Assembly: GCF_000014045.1 (NCBI RefSeq)
Contig: NC_008209.1
Location: 1,945,001 to 2,009,000, forward strand
DNA: 64,000 bases
Source: Roseobacter denitrificans OCh 114
GTDB lineage: Bacteria > Pseudomonadota > Alphaproteobacteria > Rhodobacterales > Rhodobacteraceae
Direction of reading: 5' to 3'
In this document: positions 27,272 to 35,966 of the stretch, in pieces
How the letters are laid out: the number at the start of each line of letters is the position of its first letter
Numbering within the stretch: the first letter of the stretch is position 1
The notes under the pieces: generated by a model
What the model was told of the DNA's origin: nothing
The model's database searches: none
What the model saw: the letters and a program-made list of their open reading frames with translations, nothing else
Translations under genes and position numbers: made by a program

Positions 27272-27369
27272 GCGCATCCCCCTTGATTTGTCTTATGGAC
27301 ACCGCAGGTGATCTAAGCAAACCTGTGCCGCGGGGGAAAGCCCCGTTGGGCGGGCTGAAGGAGACGGTG

Positions 27370-28605
27370 ATGGATATGAATTTCGGCATGCGAGAAGAGA
27401 ACCGCGCGTTGTTGCAGCGTGTCGCCGATATGATCCGGGACGTCGTCATGCCGCTGGAAGAAGAATACCACGGCGAAATCGGTCAGGGGGACCGCTGGCA
27501 CTATACCGACCGGCAGGCGGAAATCCTCGAAGGGCTCAAGGCGCAGGCGAAAGCGGCCGGGTTGTGGAATTTCTGGCTGACCGACAGTGACAAGGGGTTC
27601 GGCCTCAGCACCGTGGAATACGCGTATTTTGCCGAAGAGATGGGAAAGACCCCCCTCGGGGCGGAGGTGTTCAACTGCTCGGCACCTGACACGGGCAACA
27701 TGGAAGTCTTTGAACGCTACGGCACGCCCGCGATGAAGGAACAATGGCTCGCGCCACTGCTGGAGGGGGAGATTCGCTCTGCCTATCTGATGACGGAACC
27801 GGAAGTGGCCTCGTCTGATGCGACCAATATCGCCATGTCCTGCGTGCGGGATGGGGACGATTATGTGCTCAATGGCGAAAAATACTGGGCCAGCGGTGCC
27901 GGTGATCCGCGCTGCAAGGTCTACATCGTCATGGTGCGCACGGGCGGTGACGAGGTCTCAAAACACCAGCGCCATTCGATGATTGTCGTGGATGCGGCGA
28001 CACCGGGGATCGAAATCCTGCGCCCGATGAAGGTATTTGGCCATGATGATGCGCCGCATGGGCATATGCATATCCGTTTTTCGGATGTGCGCGTGCCTGC
28101 CGAAAACCTGTTGCTGGGTGAGGGGCGCGGTTTTGAGATCGCGCAGGGGCGTCTGGGGCCGGGGCGTATTCATCACTGCATGCGCTCGGTCGGGCAGGCC
28201 GAAGCGGCGCTGGAGTTGATGTGCAAAAGGTCCCTGCAAAAGGAAGCCTTCGGCAAACCGCTGGCGATGCTGGGGGCGAATTTCGACATCATCGCGGAAT
28301 GTCGGATGGAAATCGAGATGGCCCGTCTGTTGTGCCTCAAGGCGGCGTGGATGATGGATCAGGGAGACGCGCGCGCGGCCGCCCCGTGGATCAGCCAGAT
28401 CAAGGTCGTGGCCCCGCGCATGGCCCTCAAGGTGATTGATGAGGCGATGCAGATGCATGGTGGGCAGGGCATAAGTCAGGACACGCCGCTGGCCATGGCC
28501 TGGACATGGCAGCGCGCTCTGCGCTTTGCCGATGGCCCGGATGCGGTGCACCGCCGTCAGGTTGCGCGCACGGAATTGCGCAAACACACGCAGCAAAAAA
28601 TCTGA
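27370..28605 (+). CDS. Acyl-CoA dehydrogenase-family flavoprotein (ACAD11/LvaC-like context)
   Basis: A 411-residue protein with the full acyl-CoA dehydrogenase layout: an N-terminal helical domain, the FAD-binding segment YLMTEPEVASSDATNI (a signature of the ACAD10/11 branch), VLNGEKYWASGAGDPRC, and the C-terminal helical domain with MQMHGGQGISQDTPLA. In characterised ACAD11/LvaC relatives, the flavoprotein eliminates phosphate from a 4-phosphoacyl-CoA made by the partner kinase. The start at 27370 has AAGGAG six bases upstream. It is divergent from the kinase by about 100 bases, consistent with shared control. Classical beta-oxidation is the alternative. Confidence 0.9.
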   Translation: MDMNFGMREENRALLQRVADMIRDVVMPLEEEYHGEIGQGDRWHYTDRQAEILEGLKAQAKAAGLWNFWLTDSDKGFGLSTVEYAYFAEEMGKTPLGAEVFNCSAPDTGNMEVFERYGTPAMKEQWLAPLLEGEIRSAYLMTEPEVASSDATNIAMSCVRDGDDYVLNGEKYWASGAGDPRCKVYIVMVRTGGDEVSKHQRHSMIVVDAATPGIEILRPMKVFGHDDAPHGHMHIRFSDVRVPAENLLLGEGRGFEIAQGRLGPGRIHHCMRSVGQAEAALELMCKRSLQKEAFGKPLAMLGANFDIIAECRMEIEMARLLCLKAAWMMDQGDARAAAPWISQIKVVAPRMALKVIDEAMQMHGGQGISQDTPLAMAWTWQRALRFADGPDAVHRRQVARTELRKHTQQKI

Positions 28606-28843
28606 GACATTTGGTTGTCCATGCCATGCAGGGCGCGGGGCGGCGAATATGGCGAAATATCGTAAAATGTATATAATTCTGTATTCTGGAAGTGTTCGTT
28701 GGTCAGTTATGTCGATAAATGAAAAGCCGCGGGCGCCGATATCAGCGGATTTCCGGCACCTGCGCGTTTGGCGCTGACTTAAACGACCGGGCACATGCCG
28801 CTTTTGGAATTGAGTAATGCGCAGGATTTCGCAACATGCCCTT
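28606..28843 (+). promoter_or_regulatory. AT-rich leader of the dipeptidase operon
   Basis: The 238 bases between the dehydrogenase and the dipeptidase include a distinctly AT-rich stretch (28650-28715) with a consensus TATAAT at 28672-28677. The sequence 17 bases upstream (ATGGCG) is a poor -35. This suggests the dipeptidase, the 552-residue gene and the DUF3726 gene can be transcribed separately from the dehydrogenase. No gene or terminator was seen in it. Confidence 0.3.
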
Positions 28844-29824
28844 ATGAAAACACCGCTGATCGACAACCTGCAATACGCCAATTTTTCACCTGAGATATTT
28901 TCGCAGATGCGCGCGGGCGCGGTGGATGCGGTGCATGTCACCATCGCCTATCACGAGAGCTTTCGTGAGATGGTGCTGAACCTTGAGCAGTGGAACCGCT
29001 GGTTCGAGGCGCACCCTGATCTGATCTTCAAGGGCACCTGCGCTGCGGACGTGCGCCTTGCACAGGAAACAAACCGCACGGCGATATTCTTTGGGTTCCA
29101 GAACCCCAGCCCCATTGAGGACGACATCGGCCTTGTTGAGATTTGCCACCAGCTTGGCATCCGCTTCATGCAACTGACCTACAACAATCAGTCCCTGCTC
29201 GCCACGGGGTGTTACGAAGACGATGACACGGGCCTCACGCGCATGGGCAAACAGGTGGTCACCGAGATGAACCGCGTGGGAATGGTGGTGGATATGTCCC
29301 ATTCCGCCGACCGCTCGACGCTGGAGGCGATCGAACATTCGACCCGGCCCATCGCCATCACCCATGCCAATCCGCATTGGTGGCACGCCGCGCTGCGCAA
29401 CAAGAAAGACGAGGTGTTGCAGGCCTTGACGCGCGCGGGGGGGATGTTGGGGTTTTCGGTCTATCCTCACCACCTCAAGGGTGGTTCGGCCTGCACGCTC
29501 GATGGTTTTTGCGCGATGGTCGAAGAGGCCGCCCGCCGCTATGGCGCGTCCCATCTGGGCATCGGCACGGACCTGTGTCAGGACCAGCCCGACAGCGTTG
29601 TGGAATGGATGCGGGTGGGGCGATGGTCCAAGGTCATGGATTACGGCGAAGGTTCCGCCAGCAATGCAGGTTTTCCGCCGATGCCGACATGGTTCCAAGA
29701 CAACCGCGATTTTGGTAACATCCGCGCAGGACTGTCGCAGACCTCTCTATCCGAAGCTGATGTGGACGGGATCATGGGCGGCAATTGGTTGAGGTTTTAC
29801 GAAGAGAGTTTTGCGCCGCTATGA
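28844..29824 (+). CDS. Peptidase M19 (membrane dipeptidase)-family protein lacking the N-terminal HxD
   Basis: A 326-residue TIM-barrel amidohydrolase of the renal dipeptidase family. Family motifs are RFMQLTYNNQSLLATGCYE, VGMVVDMSHSADRSTLEAI, RPIAITHANPHWWH and HLGIGTDLCQDQP, which supply several metal-ligand positions. The N-terminus reads LIDNLQYANFSPEIF, whereas canonical members have DGHND with the H-x-D ligands; those residues are absent. It may therefore use one metal or a different substrate, as in M19 paralogues found beside betaine-degradation genes. The start at 28844 is preferred; 28817 is possible. It overlaps the next gene by ATGA. Confidence 0.87.
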   Translation: MKTPLIDNLQYANFSPEIFSQMRAGAVDAVHVTIAYHESFREMVLNLEQWNRWFEAHPDLIFKGTCAADVRLAQETNRTAIFFGFQNPSPIEDDIGLVEICHQLGIRFMQLTYNNQSLLATGCYEDDDTGLTRMGKQVVTEMNRVGMVVDMSHSADRSTLEAIEHSTRPIAITHANPHWWHAALRNKKDEVLQALTRAGGMLGFSVYPHHLKGGSACTLDGFCAMVEEAARRYGASHLGIGTDLCQDQPDSVVEWMRVGRWSKVMDYGEGSASNAGFPPMPTWFQDNRDFGNIRAGLSQTSLSEADVDGIMGGNWLRFYEESFAPL

Positions 29825-31479
29825 AGGATTTTCCAAACCCGCCCCAAGCGCCGCTGCGCAGCCCGGACACGGTCATGCGGCTGGACCGGATGGGGTCGAT
29901 GTTTCCCACGCGTTTGTCCTTCCTGCGTACCTTGATGCGCGCGCTTGCCGCTGAGAACGTGCAGGTGTCGCGGCCCGTCTGGCAGATCGACGCGCAGGGG
30001 TTTGGCCATGCGGTCTATGCCCTGCGGTTCGGCGGGCATGATTATGCGCTCGTTGCCGTCTCCACCGATCTGCCTGCGGATCAGCGCACGGATCGCGTGA
30101 TCGCGACCGCCTGGGACACGGCCTATGTGCTTTATGACGGGATGCCTGATGCGGATGAAATCGCGCGGATCTGCGCCACCGCCCCCAAGCAGGAAGCTGC
30201 CCGCTTTACAGAGCGTGATCTGGTGTTGAGCCGGGCTAATAAATCCGTGCGCCTCTTTGCCCATGTGGTTGAGCGGCTCAAGGCCGGGCAGCAACCCGAC
30301 GAAGCACTGGTGCGCCAAACCGGGTATCTGATGCGCACCACGGCCGTCTATGGCAACGGTAAATTCGGGATCGCGGACCGCGCGCGTATTGAGGCGCGCC
30401 CGGGGTTTGGCGGGCCTTTCATGGCCGAAATGCTGACGGTCTGGCTGATCCGGCATTTCACCCATGATCTTGTGGAATTTGTCGGTGGTGCTCCGCTTGA
30501 TCGGCGCATCAAACGCCATCTGGGGATTGGGAATTCAACGGGCCTTGGCATGGCGCCGTTTCTGGTCAACCACCCCGTTTTGTTGAATAACTGGATGCTG
30601 GCGCGCGAAACGGCGCTGGCGCAGGTGCGCGCGATCCAACTCGTGCCCAAGGGGCAAGCGGCGCAACTGGAAGCGCTGGCGCTGCGTGCAGAACGCCACC
30701 TGAGCGAGTGGCACGTCCCCGATGCCGGACATCAGGACCGGATCGACCGGTTGCTGCGCGACTGGGCAGCGGCGCGTGCCGAGGGTCGCTTTGAGCAAGG
30801 CGCGCTGGTCAAGATGGGTGCGATCGAGGCGTTGCTGGCGTGGTCCGAAACCGCGTCGCTTGATGTGCTGGAACTGGTGGTCGCACTGCTGCTTGAACCT
30901 TTTGGCGATGTGATTGACGGGTTGGCTGACTGCATGTCCGACCCCTTTGGCGCGATGGTGCCGCCGCTGCCTGACACGGATGCCGTCAAGGCGCAGATCG
31001 AAGAGGCGGCACCTTGGGCGCTCGCGCCTGACTATGATGCCAAACCAGAATGTCACCAGTTCTGGTATGTGAGTGCGGCAAAACAGGAACCGCGTCTGGG
31101 CAACCGTTTCGAAGAGCCGGGGGCCGATCTGGAATCGCCGCTGGACATCGGGCGGCGGATCAAGGCGCTCTATCAGGATTTGCCCGAAACGGCGCAACCC
31201 ATGGCCGATTTTCTGGCTGATCACCCGGATCATGCGCTGGCCGCATCGCGCGTTGCGGCGGCGACCCAGTATCCTTACGGCGAAATCCGTGACAACCTGA
31301 TCGCGCAAACCTGCCTGCCGATTGACATGCTGCGCTGCAAGCTTTCGTTCTTTGGCGCGTCCAAGTTCGATCCGAAATCAGACCGCTGGACCCGGATCAC
31401 CCTGTGTCAGGGTGCGCCTTTGGCGGATGAATTGCAGGATCGTTCGGATGACTGGTGGTTGCCGGTCTATGCTGCGTGA
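29821..31479 (+). CDS. Conserved protein of unknown function (552 residues)
   Basis: A large, soluble, alpha-rich protein with no signal peptide and no clear membrane helix. I do not recognise a characterised family. Readable features are an N-terminal alpha/beta stretch (RLSFLRTLMRALAAENVQ, then GFGHAVYALRFGG), a mid-region GIGNSTGLGMAPFLVNHP that could be a ligand loop, and a C-terminal RCKLSFFGASKFDPKSD. Its start overlaps the dipeptidase stop (ATGA), and its stop overlaps the next gene's GTG start. Expression at a fixed ratio with both neighbours suggests one pathway or complex. Confidence 0.8.
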   Translation: MKDFPNPPQAPLRSPDTVMRLDRMGSMFPTRLSFLRTLMRALAAENVQVSRPVWQIDAQGFGHAVYALRFGGHDYALVAVSTDLPADQRTDRVIATAWDTAYVLYDGMPDADEIARICATAPKQEAARFTERDLVLSRANKSVRLFAHVVERLKAGQQPDEALVRQTGYLMRTTAVYGNGKFGIADRARIEARPGFGGPFMAEMLTVWLIRHFTHDLVEFVGGAPLDRRIKRHLGIGNSTGLGMAPFLVNHPVLLNNWMLARETALAQVRAIQLVPKGQAAQLEALALRAERHLSEWHVPDAGHQDRIDRLLRDWAAARAEGRFEQGALVKMGAIEALLAWSETASLDVLELVVALLLEPFGDVIDGLADCMSDPFGAMVPPLPDTDAVKAQIEEAAPWALAPDYDAKPECHQFWYVSAAKQEPRLGNRFEEPGADLESPLDIGRRIKALYQDLPETAQPMADFLADHPDHALAASRVAAATQYPYGEIRDNLIAQTCLPIDMLRCKLSFFGASKFDPKSDRWTRITLCQGAPLADELQDRSDDWWLPVYAA

Positions 31480-31976
31480 ACTGGTCGGCCACTGAAATCA
31501 CGGCACTGGCGAGCAAGGCCGCGCGCGGGGCAGGGGCACCGCCGCTGCAGGCTGCACGCTTTGGACAGGCGGCGGCTGTGCATCTGACCGCGGCGCGGCC
31601 CCCGGATGCGCTGGCGCAGGCTTTGGATTGCCTGCCGGGGGGGCCTATTCTGGAATACCCTTTGGCGCTCGATGCAGCGTTGAGCACTGCGCGCACCGAC
31701 GGGTGCGCTGTTGTCGTCAGCGTTACACAGGATAGCCTGCTGGACAGCTATGTCGCGGCATTGCCTTTCACGGCGCATACCGAATGCATGCAGGACGGTG
31801 CGATCAGGCTGGTCGTGGATTTCGCAAAACCCCGGCCGCGCAATCAGGCGCTGCGGATCACGGGATGTGATGCGCTGGTCGCGCGGATGAGCGATCTGGC
31901 CGCGCGCACCTTTGTGCCCGAAAGTGCCGCCTCACGCAGTGCCGGTGCCGGTGCCGGGCTGACGGATAACGATTAG
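31476..31976 (+). CDS. DUF3726-family protein
   Basis: A 166-residue protein beginning [19 protein letters not shown], followed by an AAxxFG-type helix, as in DUF3726. The rest is alpha/beta, with a tail of short SAGAGAG-type repeats. The probable start is GTG at 31476, overlapping the stop of the 552-residue gene (GTGA). Function unknown; small size and tight coupling suggest a subunit or assembly partner of that protein. The stop overlaps the convergent truA stop by four bases, leaving no terminator space. Confidence 0.75.
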   Translation: MNWSATEITALASKAARGAGAPPLQAARFGQAAAVHLTAARPPDALAQALDCLPGGPILEYPLALDAALSTARTDGCAVVVSVTQDSLLDSYVAALPFTAHTECMQDGAIRLVVDFAKPRPRNQALRITGCDALVARMSDLAARTFVPESAASRSAGAGAGLTDND

Positions 31977-32755
31977 ATCGATCGCTCCGCCTCAAAGGGC
32001 GGGCGGTCGTAAACCACATGCGCCAGATAGAGGCCATGGGGCGGGCAAACCGGCCCGCAGGCGGCGCGGTCCCGCAAGGCCAGCGCCCTTGCCACATCCT
32101 GCGGTGTGGACGACCCGGCCCCAACCCGTTCCAGCGTGCCCACGAAGCTGCGCACCTGATTGTGCAGGAAGGATCTGGCGCGCACGTCGAAATGAATCTC
32201 ACGGCCATAGGGCGTATCGACTTCGTTCACATCCAGCCGGTCGAGCGTTTTGACCGGGCTTTCCGCCTGACAGATGGTGGAGCGGAATGTCGTGAAATCA
32301 TGCTGGCCGATCAGCAGCGCCGCGGCTTCGCGCATGGCGGTTACATCAAGCTTCTGTTTCACCTGCCACACCAACCCTTTTTGGTGGGTGGCCGGGGCGC
32401 GGCGGCACAGGATGCGAAACAGATACTGACGTTGGCGCGCGGAAAACCTTGCGTGCCACTCCGCGTCCACGGCTGTGCAGGCGGTGATGGCGATGGGCGC
32501 GGGTTTGAGGTGGTAATTCAACGCTTCCGACAGACGAAAGGGGTCCCAGTCGCGCTCAAGATCACAATGCGCCACCTGCGCGATCGCATGCACACCCGCA
32601 TCCGTGCGCCCTGCAGCCGCGATCGTGTGCGGGCCCGGCGCGATCTTGCCCAACGCGCGCTCAATCGCCCCCTGAATGGTGGGGTGTTCTTTTTGACGCT
32701 GCCATCCGACAAAGGGCGCACCGTTATATTCGACTTTGAGGGCGTATCTGTGCAT
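31973..32755 (-). CDS. truA: tRNA pseudouridine(38-40) synthase
   Basis: A 260-residue enzyme that converts U38-U40 in the tRNA anticodon arm to pseudouridine. It begins [19 protein letters not shown], the usual TruA first strand, and contains [18 protein letters not shown], whose aspartate is the catalytic nucleophile. A later [17 protein letters not shown] segment completes the family pattern. The start at 32755 ([12 protein letters not shown]) gives standard length. The two C-terminal bases are shared with the convergent DUF3726 stop. Confidence 0.95.
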   Translation of the reverse strand: MHRYALKVEYNGAPFVGWQRQKEHPTIQGAIERALGKIAPGPHTIAAAGRTDAGVHAIAQVAHCDLERDWDPFRLSEALNYHLKPAPIAITACTAVDAEWHARFSARQRQYLFRILCRRAPATHQKGLVWQVKQKLDVTAMREAAALLIGQHDFTTFRSTICQAESPVKTLDRLDVNEVDTPYGREIHFDVRARSFLHNQVRSFVGTLERVGAGSSTPQDVARALALRDRAACGPVCPPHGLYLAHVVYDRPPFEAERSI

Positions 32756-32868
32756 GGGCGTGGGCCTAGCCAACTCGCCCGCCAGCGTCAAATGGCTTTC
32801 TTGCTCTGGCGTGCTCGGGGATGCGCGCTTATGTAGGGCCAATCGAGAAGTTCAAAGGCAGACACGTT

Positions 32869-34284
32869 TTGGTTATATCGACACTCGCCGACACGGTGCT
32901 GCGCCAGATCGAAACGGTACAGAACTCGGTCAATGAGACCTTGTTCGAACCGGTGATACGGATCGGCGTTACGGGTCTGGCCCGGTCGGGCAAGACGGTT
33001 TTCATCACCTCGCTGGTTGCGAATCTGATGAACCGGGGGCGGATGCCGCATCTGGCCGCCGCTGCAGAGGCGCGCATCGAGGCCGCTTTTCTGCAACCGC
33101 AGCCCGACGATACGGTGCCGCGCTTTGATTTCGAGGCGCATCTGAGCGATCTGACAGGTCCCAAACCGCGCTGGCCCGACAGCACACGCGCGGTTTCCGA
33201 GTTGCGGTTGTCGTTGCGGGTGCGCCGCGCGGGGCTTTTGGCGGGGCTGCAGGGGCCGCGCACGATCCATCTGGACATCATTGATTATCCCGGTGAGTGG
33301 CTGCTGGATCTGGCGCTTTTGGACAAGGATTACGCCACATGGTCGCAGGAAACGCTGGCGCGCGCGGCTGAGCGCCCACAGGCGCAAGCCTATCTGGCGC
33401 AAAGCGCGGCCGTCGCAGCGGATGCAAAACTGGACGAACCGTTGGCCAAGGCGCTGGCGGCGGGCTTTACCGACTACCTCAATGTCGCGCGCCTTGCGGG
33501 ATATTACGACTGTTCACCGGGGCGTTTTTTGCTGCCCGGTGATCTGGAGGGGTCCCCCGTGCTGACCTTTGCCCCATTGACAGGGGATGGAACAAATGCG
33601 CGCGGATCGTTGCGCCGCGAGATGGCACGGCGGTTTGAAGCCTATAAACGCGCGGTCGTGCGCCCGTTTTTCCGGGATCATTTTGCGCGGATCGACCGTC
33701 AGGTCGTGCTGGTTGATGCCTTGGGCGCGATCCACAAGGGCCCACGGGCAGTTGAGGATATGCGCGGGGCCATGGCAGACATTCTTGGTGCCTTCCGGCC
33801 CGGGCGCAACGCCTTTCTGACGCAGCTATTTGCGGGCAAACGGGTGGAAAAGATACTCTTTGCCGCGACCAAAGCGGATCATTTGCATCACAAGCAGCAC
33901 GATAAACTCACCGCGATCATTGACGCTCTGGTGCGCGATGCGCGCAACAAGGCGCAGTTTGCAGGGGCGCAGACACAGGCGATGGCGATTGCCTCTTTGC
34001 GCGCCACCACCGAAGAAACCGTCACCCACGCGGGTCAAACCCTTGATGTGGTGCGCGGTCAACTGCTTGAGACCGGCAAACAGGCGGCGTTTTATCCCGG
34101 TGACCTGCCAGGCGATCCGGCCAGAGTGCTGACGCCTGCGCGGGAGGGCGCCGAAAGCTGGCTCGATGACGATTACCGTGTGATGAATTTCGCACCATCG
34201 GTGTTGAGTTTGCGCCCCGGCGATGGTCCGCCGCATATCCGACTTGATCAGGCGGCCCAATTCCTTTTAGGGGATAGGCTATGA
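32869..34284 (+). CDS. YcjX-family P-loop protein (DUF463)
   Basis: A protein of 471 residues from a TTG start (or 487 from ATG 32821). The P-loop GVTGLARSGKTVFITSLVANL lies near the N-terminus, and DIIDYPGEWLLDLALLDKDY provides a switch-like D-x-x-G region typical of YcjX/DUF463, a GTPase-like family often linked to stress. I prefer TTG 32869 (VISTLADTV) because homologues start near this point and an AAAGG lies 10 bases upstream; ATG 32821 has only a poorly spaced G-run. It pairs with the YcjF-like gene at 34766, with a GNAT gene between them. Confidence 0.88.
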   Translation: MVISTLADTVLRQIETVQNSVNETLFEPVIRIGVTGLARSGKTVFITSLVANLMNRGRMPHLAAAAEARIEAAFLQPQPDDTVPRFDFEAHLSDLTGPKPRWPDSTRAVSELRLSLRVRRAGLLAGLQGPRTIHLDIIDYPGEWLLDLALLDKDYATWSQETLARAAERPQAQAYLAQSAAVAADAKLDEPLAKALAAGFTDYLNVARLAGYYDCSPGRFLLPGDLEGSPVLTFAPLTGDGTNARGSLRREMARRFEAYKRAVVRPFFRDHFARIDRQVVLVDALGAIHKGPRAVEDMRGAMADILGAFRPGRNAFLTQLFAGKRVEKILFAATKADHLHHKQHDKLTAIIDALVRDARNKAQFAGAQTQAMAIASLRATTEETVTHAGQTLDVVRGQLLETGKQAAFYPGDLPGDPARVLTPAREGAESWLDDDYRVMNFAPSVLSLRPGDGPPHIRLDQAAQFLLGDRL

Positions 34285-34766
34285 TCGAATTCACTATTTC
34301 TCCCGCCCGGTCGCTGGATGCCGGTGCTGTTGGAAACATTCTGTCGGTGTCAAATGACTTGATGCCGTGGCTGCCGCGCGTGCATTCGGCGGCGGAAGAA
34401 ATCAAATATGCCGGCGACATGATTGAGGCCGGGTGGGTCAAGGTTGCCAAGATCGACAACAAGGTTGTCGGTTTTATCGCCCGTCACGAGAGCGAGGTTT
34501 ACGCGCTGTATGTCCTGCCAGAAGCGCAGGACAAGGGCATCGGCACCGCGCTGCTTGAAGATGCGAAGGGCGAATGCGACAAGCTCGGCTTATGGAGCTA
34601 TGAGGCCAATGGCGTTGCCGCGATTTTCTATGAGTTGCGCGGTTTCGTAAGCGTGGATCGCACGAACGGCAGTGGGAACGAGGCCGGTTTGCCGGACATC
34701 CGCTTTGAATGGACTCGCAATGCGCCCGAATTCAAACCCGCGCGCGGCGCAAGGAAAACGGGCTGA
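34281..34766 (+). CDS. GNAT-family N-acetyltransferase between ycjX and ycjF
   Basis: A 161-residue acetyltransferase. The acetyl-CoA site is clear in YALYVLPEAQDKGIGTALLED, and GLWSYEANGVAAIFYELRGF is the usual C-terminal GNAT strand-helix. Its ATG overlaps the ycjX stop and its stop overlaps the next ATG (TGATG), so all three genes are translationally linked. Target unknown; it could acetylate a partner of the YcjX/F pair or a small amine. In many genomes ycjX and ycjF are directly adjacent, so this looks like an inserted cassette. Confidence 0.87.
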   Translation: MIEFTISPARSLDAGAVGNILSVSNDLMPWLPRVHSAAEEIKYAGDMIEAGWVKVAKIDNKVVGFIARHESEVYALYVLPEAQDKGIGTALLEDAKGECDKLGLWSYEANGVAAIFYELRGFVSVDRTNGSGNEAGLPDIRFEWTRNAPEFKPARGARKTG

Positions 34767-35761
34767 TGGCCAAAGGTCCTGTGCTGATCGACCTTGAGGC
34801 GCAAGAAACCAGATCCGTCGCCGAGGCGCCGCCGGTCCCAGACCTGACACCGCCCCCGCAGGGGCAGGCGATGCAAAGCGTGGCAGGGCTGGCCGCGCGC
34901 CGCCCGTCCCGGCTTGTGCGCTGGTTTTTTGGCCTTGGCGCGGGGCTGATGGGGGCCATCGTCTCGGTTGCGGCCTGGGATTTTGTCACCGGCCTCGTGA
35001 TGCGCAATCCGGTGCTGGGCTGGGCGGTGACGGTGCTGCTTGCTGCTTTTCTTGTCGTGCTGGCGCTGATTGTCCTGCGTGAACTTGCCGCGCTGAGCCG
35101 TCTGGCAAAGGTTGACAGCCTGCGCCGCGATGCCGATGCCGCCTTGCTGGACGCTGATCTGGCAGCGGCGCGCAAAGTGTCGGATCGTCTGGTCGCGCTG
35201 TATAAAACCCGCGAGGAAACCCGCTGGGCACGCGGACGGTTTGCCGATCTGGCCCCCGATCAACTGGATGCGGCCGGCTTGCTGGGCGTGTGTGAAACCG
35301 AACTGCTCGCCCCGCTGGACCGGATGGCGGCGCGCGAAGTTGAGGTGGCCGCGCGGCACGTCGCCACGGTAACGGCGCTGGTGCCGCTGGCCCTCGCGGA
35401 TGTGGCCGCTGCATTGACCGCCAACATCCGCATGATTCGCCGTATCGCCGAAGTCTATGGCGGGCGCGCCGGGACACTGGGCAGCTGGCGGCTGACGCGT
35501 GCTGTGCTTGCGCATATGGTGGCGACGGGTGCGGTTGCCGTGGGGGACGATATGCTTGAGCCGATCCTTGGCGGCTCCATCGTGGGCAAGCTGTCGCGGA
35601 GATTTGGCGAGGGGCTCGTCAATGGAGCACTGACCGCACGCGTGGGTGTCGCGGCGATGGAGGTGTGCCGGCCCATGGCTTTCGCGACGCAAAAACGCCC
35701 GAAGGTGCGCGAGATCATCACCAACAGCCTGAGCGGCCTTTTCAAACCCGGCAGAACCTGA
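34766..35761 (+). CDS. YcjF/TIGR01620-family membrane protein
   Basis: A 331-residue protein. The N-terminal cytoplasmic tail is proline-rich, followed by two membrane helices at about residues 48-72 and 79-106 (LVRWFFGLGAGLMGAIVSV and TVLLAAFLVVLALIVLRELA). A large helical C-terminal domain carries VAARHVATVTALVPLALADV, AALTANIRMIRRIAEVYGGR and VGDDMLEPILGGSIVGKLSRRFGEGLVNGAL, as in TIGR01620. Function unknown, but constant association with YcjX is established in proteobacteria. The start at 34766 overlaps the GNAT stop. Confidence 0.88.
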   Translation: MAKGPVLIDLEAQETRSVAEAPPVPDLTPPPQGQAMQSVAGLAARRPSRLVRWFFGLGAGLMGAIVSVAAWDFVTGLVMRNPVLGWAVTVLLAAFLVVLALIVLRELAALSRLAKVDSLRRDADAALLDADLAAARKVSDRLVALYKTREETRWARGRFADLAPDQLDAAGLLGVCETELLAPLDRMAAREVEVAARHVATVTALVPLALADVAAALTANIRMIRRIAEVYGGRAGTLGSWRLTRAVLAHMVATGAVAVGDDMLEPILGGSIVGKLSRRFGEGLVNGALTARVGVAAMEVCRPMAFATQKRPKVREIITNSLSGLFKPGRT

Positions 35762-35867
35762 AGGCGCTGGCTGCAGGTCCGTTGGATGGGGTCTTGTGAT
35801 GGCGCAACGCTGGGCTTATACACGCGCGCATGACAGGATTTTTCGTGATTACCGTGCGAATTACATC

Positions 35868-35897
35868 CCCGGCGCTCTGAGTTGATGAGACGCCGGG
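35868..35897 (+). terminator. Hairpin upstream of ileS
   Basis: CCCGGCG (35868-35874) pairs with CGCCGGG (35891-35897) around a 16-base loop. It lies between the ycjF stop and ileS. There is no T-run immediately after it, only GAGCTTTT 15 bases later, so it is a weak candidate terminator or a leader hairpin. I see no T-box-like element ahead of ileS. Confidence 0.35.
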
Positions 35898-35966
35898 CCA
35901 AGGTGTTTGAGCTTTTCGCACCGACAGCTTACTCCATTTCAAAGACCATCCGAGAGGACGCCCGCA

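Noticed and set aside
35762..35966. Possible T-box or other riboswitch before ileS
   Set aside because: No T-box bulge sequence or specifier stem could be traced; such leaders are also not expected for ileS in alphaproteobacteria.
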